Origin: Trujillonella endophytica
GTDB taxonomy: Bacteria > Actinomycetota > Actinomycetes > Mycobacteriales > Geodermatophilaceae
DNA length: 64,000 nt
Reading direction: 5' to 3'
NCBI RefSeq assembly: GCF_019799905.1
Contig: NZ_JABGCI010000014.1
Location: forward strand, 1 to 64,000
A model generated the notes under the pieces. That model had not been told where the DNA came from and made no database searches. It was given only the letters and a program-made list of their open reading frames with translations. This document shows positions 49,563 to 57,712 of the stretch, one piece after another. Every line of letters begins with the position of its first letter. Within the stretch, counting starts at the first letter, position 1. Made by a program: the position numbers and the translations under genes.

Positions 49563-50048
49563 ATGTCCCTCGACCCGCAGACCACCGCCTGGCTGGACCA
49601 GGAGGACGCCCACCTCGCGGCCGTGATCCGCGAGCACCGCTGGGCGGTGCAGTACGTCGGCCCCGGCGAGGAGCCGGGAGAACCGGCCTTCGGCTACACC
49701 ATCGGCCTGTTCGGCCTGGGCCACCCCGAACTGGTCGTGGCGGGGGTGGGCGCCGACGCAGCGCACCGGATGCTGCAGTGGGCGGCCGGCCTGGTCGCCG
49801 GTGGCCGCGACCTGGTCCCCGGTGAGCTGCTCCTCCACGACGACGGGGAGCGCGCGCTCGTGGTGGAGACCTGCCCCAACCCCGGCGACGTGGTGCTGGG
49901 CGCGAACCGCTGGTACCGCCGGCCGCCCGAGCACTCGGTGCCCGCCTACCAGCTCGCCTGGCCGCACGAGGACGGTCGCTTCCCGTGGGACGACGGCTAC
50001 CCGTGCCCGCCCACCTGCCAGCCCCGGCCGGGGACGTGGAGTGCGTGA
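49563..50048 (+). CDS. DUF4262 domain protein
   Basis: A 161-residue cytosolic protein of DUF4262. Typical features are the N-terminal HRWAVQYVGPGEEPGEPAF, YTIGLFGLGHPELVV, and the YPCPPTCQP tail with two Cys. Function is not known. It is monocistronic, within the block of accessory genes that separates the MBL gene from rph. Confidence 0.85.
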   Translation: MSLDPQTTAWLDQEDAHLAAVIREHRWAVQYVGPGEEPGEPAFGYTIGLFGLGHPELVVAGVGADAAHRMLQWAAGLVAGGRDLVPGELLLHDDGERALVVETCPNPGDVVLGANRWYRRPPEHSVPAYQLAWPHEDGRFPWDDGYPCPPTCQPRPGTWSA

Positions 50049-50085
50049 GCGCCGGTTCGCCCGCCCTCCGCGCCTCGTGTCGCCC

Positions 50086-50091
50086 TACGCT
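50086..50091 (+). promoter_or_regulatory. Leaderless-type -10 element (TACGCT) of the QsdR-like gene
   Basis: TACGCT ends six bases before the GTG start at 50098. No ribosome site is seen. Confidence 0.5.
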
Positions 50092-50097
50092 CGGCCG

Positions 50098-50688
50098 GTG
50101 ATCGCGCCCCCGGAAGAGATCATCCACCGGGCGGCGCGCACGCTCCTCGCCGGCGAGCGGCTCGACATGGCCATCCTGGCGGCCCAGGTCGGGATCTCCC
50201 GGGTCACGCTGTTCCGGCGGGTCGGCAGCCGCGACGCCGTCCTCGGCGAGGCGACGTGGTGGCTGGCGGAGCGGACCCTGCAGCGTGCCGCCGAGGCCCA
50301 CGACACCCGGCCCGCCGGTGCCGAGCCCGCCGGCCGGCTGCGCAGCCTGGCGATCGCCGAGGACTTCCGCAACGTGCTCAGCACGGCGCCCTCGCTGCGC
50401 CGGTTCATCGACGACGAGCCCACCACCGCGCTGCGGGTCCTCACCGACCCGCGCGGCCGGGTCCAGCCCCGGCTGGTCGAGGCCTACACCGCGCTGTTCG
50501 AGCGGGACGTCGAGGCGCTCGGGTTGACCTCCGACGTGCCGATCCCGCTGCTGTCCTTCGCGGTGGTGCGGCTGGGGGAGTCGTTCCTCTACTCCGACGT
50601 CATGGTCTCCCGCGACCCCGACCTCAAGGCCGCGACGACCGTGGTGGACGCGCTGGTGACCGGCGTCCTCCGGACGCCCACCGCCTGA
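50098..50688 (+). CDS. QsdR-like TetR-family regulator
   Basis: A 196-residue TetR protein. HTH at about 8-50 (AARTLLAGERLDMAILAAQVGISRVTLFRRVGSR read in two parts: GISRVTLFRR is the recognition helix). The C-terminal domain resembles QsdR of Rhodococcus, which controls a lactone-degrading enzyme; the resemblance is by general sequence style and I am not certain. Convergent with the multicopper oxidase gene, 13 bases apart. Confidence 0.8.
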   Translation: MIAPPEEIIHRAARTLLAGERLDMAILAAQVGISRVTLFRRVGSRDAVLGEATWWLAERTLQRAAEAHDTRPAGAEPAGRLRSLAIAEDFRNVLSTAPSLRRFIDDEPTTALRVLTDPRGRVQPRLVEAYTALFERDVEALGLTSDVPIPLLSFAVVRLGESFLYSDVMVSRDPDLKAATTVVDALVTGVLRTPTA

Positions 50689-50701
50689 GCAGTCACACCG
50701 G

Positions 50702-52219
50702 TCACGGGGACTCGACCACGAACTGGCCCATCATCCCCTGGTCCTCGTGCCACAGGACGTGGCAGTGGTACATGAACGGCGCCCGTTCGTCGGCGGGCTG
50801 GGCGAAGTGCACGAGCAGCCGCAGCGGGGTGCGCGGGGGCACGTAGACCGTGTCCTTCCACCCGGCGAGCTCCGGCGGTGGGGGAGCCCCGCCGACCGAG
50901 AGCACCCGGAAGCGGACGCCGTGCGGATGGAAGCTGTGCGGCTGCTCGTGCCCGCTGGTGACCGTCCAGATCTCGGTGGCGCCCAGCGGCACGCGCAGGT
51001 CGATGCGGGCGGGGTCGTGGGTCCGCCCGTCGATCCGGCCGGCCGACAGCTGGAAGGCCCGCTCGCCGCTGGCGACGCCCGGGTCGGGCGGGGGGACGTC
51101 GGCCAGCACGGCCGGCAGCTCCGGCGAGGGGCGCAGCGCGGCGGCGGCCCGCAGCTCGAGCAGCGGCAGCGTCCCGGCGGCGCCGTAGGGAGCGGCGAGC
51201 TGGGGGAGCAGGCCGAGGTCCGGCGGCGCGGACACCAGGCGGAGGCGCTCACCGGGTGCCAGGCCGACCACGACCTCGGCCCGCTCGCCGGGGGAGAGGC
51301 GCACCGACCGGACCGGCACCGGCGCGGCGAGGAGGCCGCCGTCGGTGCCCACCAGGACGAGCTCGCGTCCGTCCGCGGCGGCGAGGGCGTGGACCCGGGC
51401 GGGGGAGGCGTTGACCACCCGCAGCCGCACCAGCGGAGTCGTCACCGGCAGGCACCCCCCGGCCACGCCGTTGACCAGGACGGCGTCGCCGAGCGGGCCG
51501 ATCGCCGTCCGCGGGTCCTCGTCGATCCGCCCGTCGGCGGTGAACCGCGGGTCCTGCAGCAGCAGCGGGACGTCGTCCACCCCGTACTCCGCGGGCAGCC
51601 CGGGCGGCGCTGCGGGGCCGTCGGCGGGGTCGTCGACGAGGAAGGCACCGGCCAGCCCGCGGAGCACCTGCACCGTGGTCGAGCCGTGCGGGTGCGGGTG
51701 GTACCAGAGCGTCGCGGCGGGCTGCGCGACGGTCCAGGTCGGCCACGAGGAGCCACCGGCGGGGATCGGCGCGTGCGGGCCGCCGTCGGCCGCGCCGGGG
51801 AGCTCCATGCCGTGCCAGTGCAGGGTGGTGTCCTCCAGCAGCTCGTTGACCACCTCCACCGGCACCGTCTCCCCGCGCCGAGCCCGCAGGGTGGGCCCGA
51901 GGTAGGCGCCCTCGTACCCCCAGGTCGGGGTCGCGGTGCCCGGGCGGAACTCGGTGGTGCCGGCCCGGGCCCGCAGCTGGAACACCCGCACGCCGTCCGC
52001 GTCCACGGTGGACGCCGCCAGCGGCGGGACGGGGACGATCGGCGTGCCGTCGTCGGCCCGCGCGGGGGCAGGGCGCGAGGACGACGACGCGGCGGGAGGC
52101 CGGGCCGGCCGGTCGCCGGTGCAGCCCCTCAGGACCGGCAGGGTCAGCACGGCGAGGGCGCCGCCGAGCAGCTCCCGGCGGCTGATCCCGCCGGCCGGCC
52201 CAGGCGCACCGCGGCTCAC
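50702..52219 (-). CDS. Tat-exported multicopper oxidase
   Basis: A 505-residue three-domain multicopper oxidase (CueO/SufI type). Signal: ISRRELLGGALAVLTLPVLRGC, a twin-arginine motif that also ends in a possible lipobox Cys. Copper ligands are complete: LHWHGMEL, WYHPHPHGST, HSFHPHGVRF and YHCHVLWHEDQGMMGQF (type 1 Cys, His, Met). It likely oxidises Cu(I) or phenolic substrates at the cell surface. The start is GTG at 52217-52219 overlapping the stop of the upstream lipoprotein (GTGA), chosen since it gives a proper Tat signal. Operon partner: cupredoxin-like lipoprotein. Confidence 0.93.
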   Translation of the reverse strand: MSRGAPGPAGGISRRELLGGALAVLTLPVLRGCTGDRPARPPAASSSSRPAPARADDGTPIVPVPPLAASTVDADGVRVFQLRARAGTTEFRPGTATPTWGYEGAYLGPTLRARRGETVPVEVVNELLEDTTLHWHGMELPGAADGGPHAPIPAGGSSWPTWTVAQPAATLWYHPHPHGSTTVQVLRGLAGAFLVDDPADGPAAPPGLPAEYGVDDVPLLLQDPRFTADGRIDEDPRTAIGPLGDAVLVNGVAGGCLPVTTPLVRLRVVNASPARVHALAAADGRELVLVGTDGGLLAAPVPVRSVRLSPGERAEVVVGLAPGERLRLVSAPPDLGLLPQLAAPYGAAGTLPLLELRAAAALRPSPELPAVLADVPPPDPGVASGERAFQLSAGRIDGRTHDPARIDLRVPLGATEIWTVTSGHEQPHSFHPHGVRFRVLSVGGAPPPPELAGWKDTVYVPPRTPLRLLVHFAQPADERAPFMYHCHVLWHEDQGMMGQFVVESP

Positions 52220-53016
52220 GCGACCGTGACGGCCGAGATCATGCCGAGCATGAAGTGCGGCGGGCTGGCCTTGTCGTGGGCCACGGGGCAGATCAGCAGG
52301 TACTCGCCGGCCGGCAGGTCGAGCGTGACCCCGCCCGTTGCGCCCGCCGGTGCGTACGTCTCGCCCAGCAGCTCGAGCTGCGCGAACGAGCCCTCGGGGT
52401 CGGCGACGAACTGCTCCGGCGTCAGCGTCCGGCCGTCGGCGACGCGGGCGATGAGCATCACGTGCTCCTCGCCGGCCGTGGTCTCGTTCGGCATCACGAA
52501 CGTGGTGATGCCGGCCTCGAGCTCGGCGGGGACCCCCTCGAAGGTGAAGTCCACGGCGCGCACCGTGACGGCGGTGTGGCCGCACTCGTCGGCGACCGTG
52601 CTCTCGATGGCGCCGACGGCCGCCACGACGTCGGGCTCGAACAGGCGGCCGGCGTCGCCGTCGGCCAGCTGCTGCTGGAGGTGGTGGAGCGTGGCGGCAG
52701 CGTCCGCGGCCGCGGCCGGGGCGTTGTCGAGGATCGCCTGGACCGGCTCCGCCAGCGCCTCGCCGTACGCGGCGACGTCATCGGCGCTCGGCTCGCCGGT
52801 CTCGCCGCCCATCGGCTCGGGGGTGGCGTCGTAGTCGACGACGCCCGCGCAGAAAGCCGCGAGGTCGGCGCTCTGCGCCCCCGCCTCGGTCGTGTCGCCG
52901 GCGGCCGGGGTGTCCGTGTCGTCGCCGTCGTCGGCGCTGCAGCCGGTGGCGGCCAGCGCGGCGGCGAGACAGCCCGCGGCCAGCAGGCGGGTGGTGGTGG
53001 CGGTGGTGCGCAGCAT
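52216..53016 (-). CDS. Lipoprotein with C-terminal cupredoxin-like domain
   Basis: A 266-residue lipoprotein (lipobox LAATGC, Cys26). The N-terminal half is helical and Ala-rich with one disulfide-like Cys pair (FCAGVVDY, DECGHT). The C-terminal 110 residues look like a cupredoxin: strand pattern VDFTFEGVPAELEAG and the end ICPVAHDKASPPHFMLGM, with Cys, His and Met as in a type 1 copper site. Cotranslated with the multicopper oxidase, it is a likely electron donor or copper donor for it. ATG 53016 follows GGAGAGG. Confidence 0.75.
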   Translation of the reverse strand: MLRTTATTTRLLAAGCLAAALAATGCSADDGDDTDTPAAGDTTEAGAQSADLAAFCAGVVDYDATPEPMGGETGEPSADDVAAYGEALAEPVQAILDNAPAAAADAAATLHHLQQQLADGDAGRLFEPDVVAAVGAIESTVADECGHTAVTVRAVDFTFEGVPAELEAGITTFVMPNETTAGEEHVMLIARVADGRTLTPEQFVADPEGSFAQLELLGETYAPAGATGGVTLDLPAGEYLLICPVAHDKASPPHFMLGMISAVTVA

Positions 53017-53160
53017 CGGGGGCCTCTCCCGGAGTCGGTGGCTTCGTCCTCCCGACCCTGGCGTCCGGCGCGACCCGAGCACGAGGGACCGCCGTCCCGA
53101 TCCGCCGGGACGTCCACCCGGGACGCCCGGAGCCGGTCACCGGCGCCTGCCGGACAGCAC

Positions 53161-53193
53161 GACGCCCCGCCCGGCGGTTCCGGGCGGGGCGTC
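53161..53193 (-). terminator. Terminator after the peroxiredoxin gene
   Basis: A perfect 14-base stem (53161-53174 with 53180-53193) with a five-base loop lies 22 bases after the bcp stop on the minus strand. Confidence 0.85.
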
Positions 53194-53214
53194 GGGAGGG
53201 ATCCGGCGGTGGGG

Positions 53215-53712
53215 TCAGCCCAGGCCGAGGTCCCGGCGCAGCTTGGCCACGTGGCCGGTCGCCTTGACGTTGTACGCGGCCTTCTCGATCCGGCCCTCGG
53301 CGTCGATCACGAAGGTCGACCGGATGACCCCGATGACCTCCTTGCCGTAGAGCTTCTTGGGGCCGAACGCCCCGTAGGCGCGCAGCACGGCCTTGTCCAC
53401 GTCGGAGACCAGCGTGATGCCGAGCTGCTCCTTCTCGCGGAAACGCAGCAGCTTGGCCGGCGGGTCGGGGGAGACGCCGACGATGTCCAGCCCGGCCTCG
53501 GCCAGCTCGCCGGCGGCGGCGGTGAAGTCCACCGCCTGGGTGGTGCATCCCGGGGTCAGCGCCGCCGGGTAGCAGAAGACGATCACCCGCCGGCCGCGGT
53601 ACGACGACAGCGAGACCGGGTTGCCGTCGGCGTCGGGCAGCGTGAAGTCCGGTGCCGGGTCACCGGGGGAGAGGCGGACGGCGGCTGCGTCCGGAGGGGC
53701 GGTGTCGGTCAT
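53215..53712 (-). CDS. bcp: Bcp/PrxQ-type peroxiredoxin
   Basis: A 165-residue thiol peroxidase. The peroxidatic Cys is in ALTPGCTTQAVDF; the resolving Cys that many Bcp proteins carry five residues later is missing (Val in place), so it is a 1-Cys type that needs an external thiol. Other features: PAPDFTLPDADG, VGVSPDPP and FGPKKLYGKEV with RSTFVID. Start at 53712 (MTDTAPP) has AGGA nine bases upstream; an ATG at 53721 is too close to that site. Confidence 0.92.
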   Translation of the reverse strand: MTDTAPPDAAAVRLSPGDPAPDFTLPDADGNPVSLSSYRGRRVIVFCYPAALTPGCTTQAVDFTAAAGELAEAGLDIVGVSPDPPAKLLRFREKEQLGITLVSDVDKAVLRAYGAFGPKKLYGKEVIGVIRSTFVIDAEGRIEKAAYNVKATGHVAKLRRDLGLG

Positions 53713-53775
53713 GCCGCGCATCCTGCCGTGCCGGGCCGGCCGGATCCACGCCGGGCGGCCCCGACCGGACCCCGG

Positions 53776-54180
53776 TCAGCCGGCCAGGAACGTCAGGCGC
53801 ACGTGCCGCTGCGGGTTGTCCTGGTTGGTGTCGACGAAGCAGATCCGCTGCCAGGTGCCCAGCTGCAGCCGCCCCTCCAGCACCGGGACGGTGGCGTGCG
53901 GCGGTACGAACGCCGGGAGCACGTGGTCGCGGCCGTGACCGGCACTGCCGTGCCGGTGCCGCCAGCGGTCGTCGCGGGGCAGCAGGACGTCGAGCTGGGC
54001 CAGCAGGTCCTCGTCGCTGCCCGACCCGGTCTCGATGATCGCCACTCCCGCGGTGGCGTGGGGCACGAAGACCTGGAGCAGCCCGTCGCCCTCCGCGCGG
54101 ACGAACTCCGCGCACTCGTCGGTCAGGTCGACGACGGCGGGCACACCGCCGGTCCGGACGGCACGCAGCTCGGAACGCAT
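53776..54180 (-). CDS. YjbQ/UPF0047 family protein
   Basis: A 134-residue beta-barrel protein. Family signatures: VFVPHATAGVAIIETG, DEDLLAQLDVLLP, NAxDGHG-like HGSAGHGRDHVLPAF and TWQRICFVDTNQDNPQRHV. YjbQ members have been reported to make thiamine phosphate weakly; the physiological role is unclear. The start is ATG at 54178-54180. It is parallel to bcp with a 63-base gap. Confidence 0.9.
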   Translation of the reverse strand: MRSELRAVRTGGVPAVVDLTDECAEFVRAEGDGLLQVFVPHATAGVAIIETGSGSDEDLLAQLDVLLPRDDRWRHRHGSAGHGRDHVLPAFVPPHATVPVLEGRLQLGTWQRICFVDTNQDNPQRHVRLTFLAG

Positions 54181-54285
54181 GGCGTCACGATGACATCGCG
54201 GCGTTCCGGGTCGCATCGCGGCCGGCTCCGCGCCCGGCGTCGGGCGACACTCCCCGCACCGTCACGAGTCAGCGGGGAGCGGGAC

Positions 54286-54504
54286 ATGGCCTGGATCGAG
54301 ATCGGCGGCTCCACGCCGCACACGGACGACCGCTGGATCAACTCCGACCACGTCCTCGACATCCAGTGGAACTCGAGGGAGCAGCGTCTCGACCTGTGGA
54401 TGAGCGACCAGCGGGAGGTCCAGGTGGCCGAGGCCGGCGGGATCGAGCAGATCCAGGGCATGGTCGGCTCGCCGCCGCACGAGCCCCATCCGCTGCACGG
54501 ATAG
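54286..54504 (+). CDS. 72-residue conserved small protein
   Basis: A small soluble protein (MAWIEIGGSTPHTDDRWINS start), with Trp-rich beta-strand-like segments (HVLDIQWNSREQRLDLWM) and a His/Pro tail (SPPHEPHPLHG). GGGGAG precedes the ATG by seven bases, a good start site. I do not recognise it. It lies just before rph but is separated by its own spacer and the leaderless-type rph promoter. Confidence 0.6.
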   Translation: MAWIEIGGSTPHTDDRWINSDHVLDIQWNSREQRLDLWMSDQREVQVAEAGGIEQIQGMVGSPPHEPHPLHG

Positions 54505-54551
54505 CGCGCCCGGTGCTCCTGCGCCGTCTCGGGTGCAGGGGCGCGGCGCAC

Positions 54552-54557
54552 TACTGT
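54552..54557 (+). promoter_or_regulatory. Leaderless-type -10 element of rph (TACTGT)
   Basis: TACTGT ends eight bases before the GTG at 54566. No ribosome site is present. Confidence 0.45.
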
Positions 54558-54565
54558 CGATCCAC

Positions 54566-55318
54566 GTGACTCCCGCCCCGCAGGCCCCAGCCCAGACGCC
54601 CCGCCCCGACGGCCGCGCGGCCGACCAGCTCCGCCCGGTGACGATCACCCGCAACTGGCTCGACCACGCCGAGGGCTCGGTGCTCGTGGAGTTCGGCCGC
54701 ACCCGGGTGCTGTGCGCCGCCAGCGTCACCGAGGGCGTGCCGCGCTGGCGCAAGGGCTCGGGGCTGGGCTGGGTGACCGCCGAGTACTCGATGCTGCCGC
54801 GCGCCACGCACACCCGCGGCGACCGCGAGTCGGTGAAGGGCCGCATCGGCGGGCGCACGCACGAGATCAGCCGGCTGATCGGCCGCTCCCTGCGGGCCTC
54901 GATCGACCTCGCCGCCCTGGGGGAGAACAGCATCGCGCTGGACTGCGACGTGCTGCAGGCCGACGGCGGTACCCGCACCGCGGCGATCACCGGGGCGTAC
55001 GTGGCCCTCGCCGACGCCGTCTCCTGGTTGGGGGAGCGCAAGAAGCTGGCCAAGCCGGCGCCGCTGGTGCAGTCGGTGGCGGCGGTCAGCGTGGGTGTCA
55101 TCGACGGCGAGCCGCGGCTGGACCTCGCCTACGAGGAGGACGTGCGGGCGGGCACGGACATGAACGTCGTCTGCACCGGCGAGGGCGGGTTCGTCGAGGT
55201 CCAGGGGACGGCGGAGGGCGCGGTGTTCGACCGGCCGACGCTCGACGCGCTGCTCGACCTGGCCGTCGCCGGGTGCGCGGAGCTCACCGCGCTCCAGCAG
55301 CGAACGCTGGCGGCATGA
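54566..55318 (+). CDS. rph: Ribonuclease PH
   Basis: A 250-residue 3'-5' phosphorolytic exoribonuclease that trims tRNA 3' ends. Typical segments: RPDGRAADQLRPVTITR, GSVLVEFGRTRVLC, SVTEGVPRW and GWVTAEYSMLPRATHTR (phosphate-binding Arg), RSLRASIDL and DCDVLQADGGTRTAAITGA. Length normal. Its stop overlaps the rdgB start (ATGA), as in Rv1340-Rv1341. Confidence 0.97.
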   Translation: MTPAPQAPAQTPRPDGRAADQLRPVTITRNWLDHAEGSVLVEFGRTRVLCAASVTEGVPRWRKGSGLGWVTAEYSMLPRATHTRGDRESVKGRIGGRTHEISRLIGRSLRASIDLAALGENSIALDCDVLQADGGTRTAAITGAYVALADAVSWLGERKKLAKPAPLVQSVAAVSVGVIDGEPRLDLAYEEDVRAGTDMNVVCTGEGGFVEVQGTAEGAVFDRPTLDALLDLAVAGCAELTALQQRTLAA

Positions 55319-55935
55319 CCACCCGGCTCGTGCTGGCCACCCGCAACGCCGGCAAGCTCGCCGAGCTGCAGCGGCTGCTGGCCGACGCCGTCCCGGGGGT
55401 CGACGTCGTGGGGTTGCGGGACGTGCCGGAGTACCCGGAGGCGCCCGAGACCGGCGCGACGTTCGCCGAGAACGCGCTGCTCAAGGCGCGCGAGGCGGTC
55501 CGGTTCACGGGTCTGCCCGCCGTGGCCGACGACTCGGGGATCACCGTCGACGCGCTGAACGGGATGCCGGGCATCCTCTCGGCCCGCTGGTCGGGACGGC
55601 ACGGCGACGACGGCGCCAACACCGCCCTGCTGCTGGCCCAACTCGCCGACGTGCCCGACGAGCGGCGCGGCGCAGCGTTCGTCTGCGCGGCCGCGCTCGT
55701 GACGCCGGAGGGCGGGGAGTGGGTCCTCGAGCGGGAGTGGCGCGGCCGGGTGGTCCGCGAGCCGCGCGGCACGAACGGCTTCGGCTACGACCCGGTGTTC
55801 GTGCCGGACAGGCTGGAGCTCACCAGCGCCGAGCTTTCCCCTGCGGAGAAGGACGCGCGGAGCCACCGGGCCCAGGCCTTCGCGGCCCTGGTCCCGGTGG
55901 TCGCCGAGGCGCTCGGGGCGTCGGCCGCCGGCTGA
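55315..55935 (+). CDS. rdgB: dITP/XTP pyrophosphatase (RdgB/HAM1)
   Basis: A 206-residue house-cleaning NTPase that removes deaminated purine triphosphates. Signature SEQ: LATRNAGKLAEL (N-terminus), TFAENALLKAREA, VADDSGITVDAL and FGYDPVFVP with LSPAEKDARSHRAQAF. Complete and translationally coupled to rph. Convergent with the TasA-like operon, 12 bases apart. Confidence 0.96.
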   Translation: MTTRLVLATRNAGKLAELQRLLADAVPGVDVVGLRDVPEYPEAPETGATFAENALLKAREAVRFTGLPAVADDSGITVDALNGMPGILSARWSGRHGDDGANTALLLAQLADVPDERRGAAFVCAAALVTPEGGEWVLEREWRGRVVREPRGTNGFGYDPVFVPDRLELTSAELSPAEKDARSHRAQAFAALVPVVAEALGASAAG

Positions 55936-55947
55936 CCGGGGCCGGCG

Positions 55948-56424
55948 TCACTGCGGCACCGCTCCGGGGTCGGTCGCCGTGCTGGTGCTGGCGAGCGGCG
56001 GCGCGTCGGCCGGGCAGGGAACCGGCGGGGTCGGCGCCGAGGGGCCCGTCCAGGTGGTGCTGGTCAGCGTGGCGACCGTGACGGTGCCCCGGCCCTCGAC
56101 CGCGGTGCGGTCCGCGGTGAGCGTGGCGGAGGTCTCGGTCACGGCGGTGTCGGTCACGAGCGGCGTCGTGTCGGGCCTGGTGAGGGTCACCCGGTAGCCG
56201 GTCCGGCGTGCGTTGGTGCTCGCTGTCCACGTGACCGTGACCGTGGCGGTCGTGCTGTCGCACGTGGTGGTCACCTGGACGTTGGTTGGCGGCGCGACCG
56301 TGGCGGTGCTGACGCTCCCGCTGTGGGTGACCACGCCCTCGAAGAGCGCCTGTGCGGGGAGCGCGGCCCCGGCCACCACGGCGGCGGTGGCGGCGAGCAG
56401 GACGAGTGGGCGCCGGGCGGTCAT
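55948..56424 (-). CDS. Secreted protein with fibronectin-III-like domain
   Basis: A 158-residue exported protein. A signal peptide (ending ALPAQA) is followed by a short linker (FEGVVTHSGSVSTATV) and a beta-sandwich-like segment (PTNVQVTTTCDSTTATVTVT, WTASTNARRTGYRVT), ending in a Pro/Ala/Thr tail. There is no sortase motif. It is the third gene of the TasA-like operon, starting 17 bases after the preceding stop with GGAG upstream. Possibly a fibre-associated minor component (inference). Confidence 0.7.
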   Translation of the reverse strand: MTARRPLVLLAATAAVVAGAALPAQALFEGVVTHSGSVSTATVAPPTNVQVTTTCDSTTATVTVTWTASTNARRTGYRVTLTRPDTTPLVTDTAVTETSATLTADRTAVEGRGTVTVATLTSTTWTGPSAPTPPVPCPADAPPLASTSTATDPGAVPQ

Positions 56425-56441
56425 GGTGGTCTCCAGGTCGG

Positions 56442-57089
56442 TCAGCGTGGGGCGCCCGGCAGCTGCGTGCCGGTGAAGGTCAGGTTCACGACGGTGCTCA
56501 GCCCCTGGAAGGTGTTGCCGGCGGTCGTGGGCATGGCGAGGGTGAAGACGAGGTGGTCGCGGCCACCGGGGGTCGCGCTGCCGGGGGAGATGACGGTGGC
56601 GCTGCCGCGCGGGGACCCGCTGAGCACGGTGGTCTCCGTGCCGCCGCAGGTGTAGGCGGGCGCGGAGGTCGAGCCGTTCCACGTCCAGGCCTGCGAGCAC
56701 CGGCGGACGGTCAGCTGGAGGCCGTTGGCGGCGTTGGTGACCAGCGCGTTCGAGTTGCTGGTCGTGACGGCGAGGGTCACCGCGGCGACCGGGACGGTGC
56801 CGACGTTGACCACGTCGACCGCCCGCGTCATGGAGTCGCCCGGGACGAAGTTGCTCGCCGGGGCCGGGATCGTCGCGCCGCCGCTGGGCACGCCGATGGT
56901 GAGGTCCACCCGGGCCGACTGCACGCTCGTCGTCACCGGGGCGGCGTCACTGAAGGCGCCGTAGGTCCCGAGGCCGGCGACCGCGCCGGCAATGCCAAGC
57001 ACGGCGAGGGAGGCGAGCACCTTGGTCACGGTGTCGCGCCGCCGCACCGGGACCCGGCGGGCCAGCCACCTGCGCGCGGCGGACCTCAC
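56442..57089 (-). CDS. TasA/camelysin (CalY)-like secreted protein
   Basis: A 215-residue exported protein. The signal region ends with LGTYGAFSDAAP, similar to the SipW-type cleavage context of TasA and CalY (GTFAAFND-like). The mature part follows the family pattern: ARVDLTIG, FVPGDSMTRAVDVVNVGTVPVAAVTL and a Cys pair (RRCSQAW, YTCGGTE). It lies between two related secreted proteins; the GTG start overlaps the preceding stop (GTGA). In Bacillus such proteins polymerise into biofilm fibres; a like role here is inference. No SipW-like peptidase is in the window. Confidence 0.7.
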   Translation of the reverse strand: MRSAARRWLARRVPVRRRDTVTKVLASLAVLGIAGAVAGLGTYGAFSDAAPVTTSVQSARVDLTIGVPSGGATIPAPASNFVPGDSMTRAVDVVNVGTVPVAAVTLAVTTSNSNALVTNAANGLQLTVRRCSQAWTWNGSTSAPAYTCGGTETTVLSGSPRGSATVISPGSATPGGRDHLVFTLAMPTTAGNTFQGLSTVVNLTFTGTQLPGAPR

Positions 57090-57712
57090 CGGACCCTCCC
57101 GGGAGCCTGCTGGGCACGGAACTCCATGCCCAGCACGGTGCTGAGGCCCTGGAACTCGTTGCCGGCCGTCGAAGGCAGGGCCACCTCGATCAGGATGTGC
57201 GTCTGGACGCTGAGGTTGCCGAGCGCCGTGAGCGTCTGGTCCACGATGTAGGGGCCGCGGTAGACCAGGGTCGGCGAGTTCCCGCACGAGTACTCGCCGG
57301 AGCGGTTCTGGTCCCAGCGGGACAGGCAGGAGGTGAGCGTCATCTGCAGGCCGTTGACCGGGTCGGTGGTGAGGACGTTCGGCGTGCCGGCCGAGGTCAG
57401 CAGCCGCACCGACGTCAGGGGGTACCCGCCGCTGTTGCTGAGGGCGACGTCCTGCCGGACGACGCTCCCGGGGTAGAAGCCCGTGCCCTGGAACGGCTCG
57501 GGAGGGCCGCCGGGAGTGGTCAGGTTGATGGAGATGCGGGCCATGCTCACGCCCGGGCCGGCCGTGGCCGGATCGTCGAAGCTGCCGAAGGTGACGCCGT
57601 GGGCCAGCACGGCCGCCAGGCCCACGGCCGCGAGCGTGACCAGGACGGGCAGGAGCCGCCGGAGGCCCGGGTGCGTCAGCCGGAGCCGGTGACGGGGGTG
57701 GTCGACGGTCAC
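57086..57712 (-). CDS. TasA/camelysin-like secreted protein, paralogue
   Basis: A 208-residue exported protein. After a hydrophobic segment (LPVLVTLAAVGLAAVLAHG) comes FGSFDDPATAG, the TasA-like cleavage context, then SMARISINLTTPG, FYPGSVVRQDVALSNSGGYPLTSVRL and a Cys pair (TSCLSRW, YSCGNSP). It is related to the next gene's product (matching Cys positions and AMPTTAGN/ALPSTAGNEFQGLSTV ends). First gene of the operon; GTG start at 57710-57712 with GAGAGG about ten bases upstream. A hairpin at 57797-57836 lies upstream. Confidence 0.65.
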   Translation of the reverse strand: MTVDHPRHRLRLTHPGLRRLLPVLVTLAAVGLAAVLAHGVTFGSFDDPATAGPGVSMARISINLTTPGGPPEPFQGTGFYPGSVVRQDVALSNSGGYPLTSVRLLTSAGTPNVLTTDPVNGLQMTLTSCLSRWDQNRSGEYSCGNSPTLVYRGPYIVDQTLTALGNLSVQTHILIEVALPSTAGNEFQGLSTVLGMEFRAQQAPGRVR

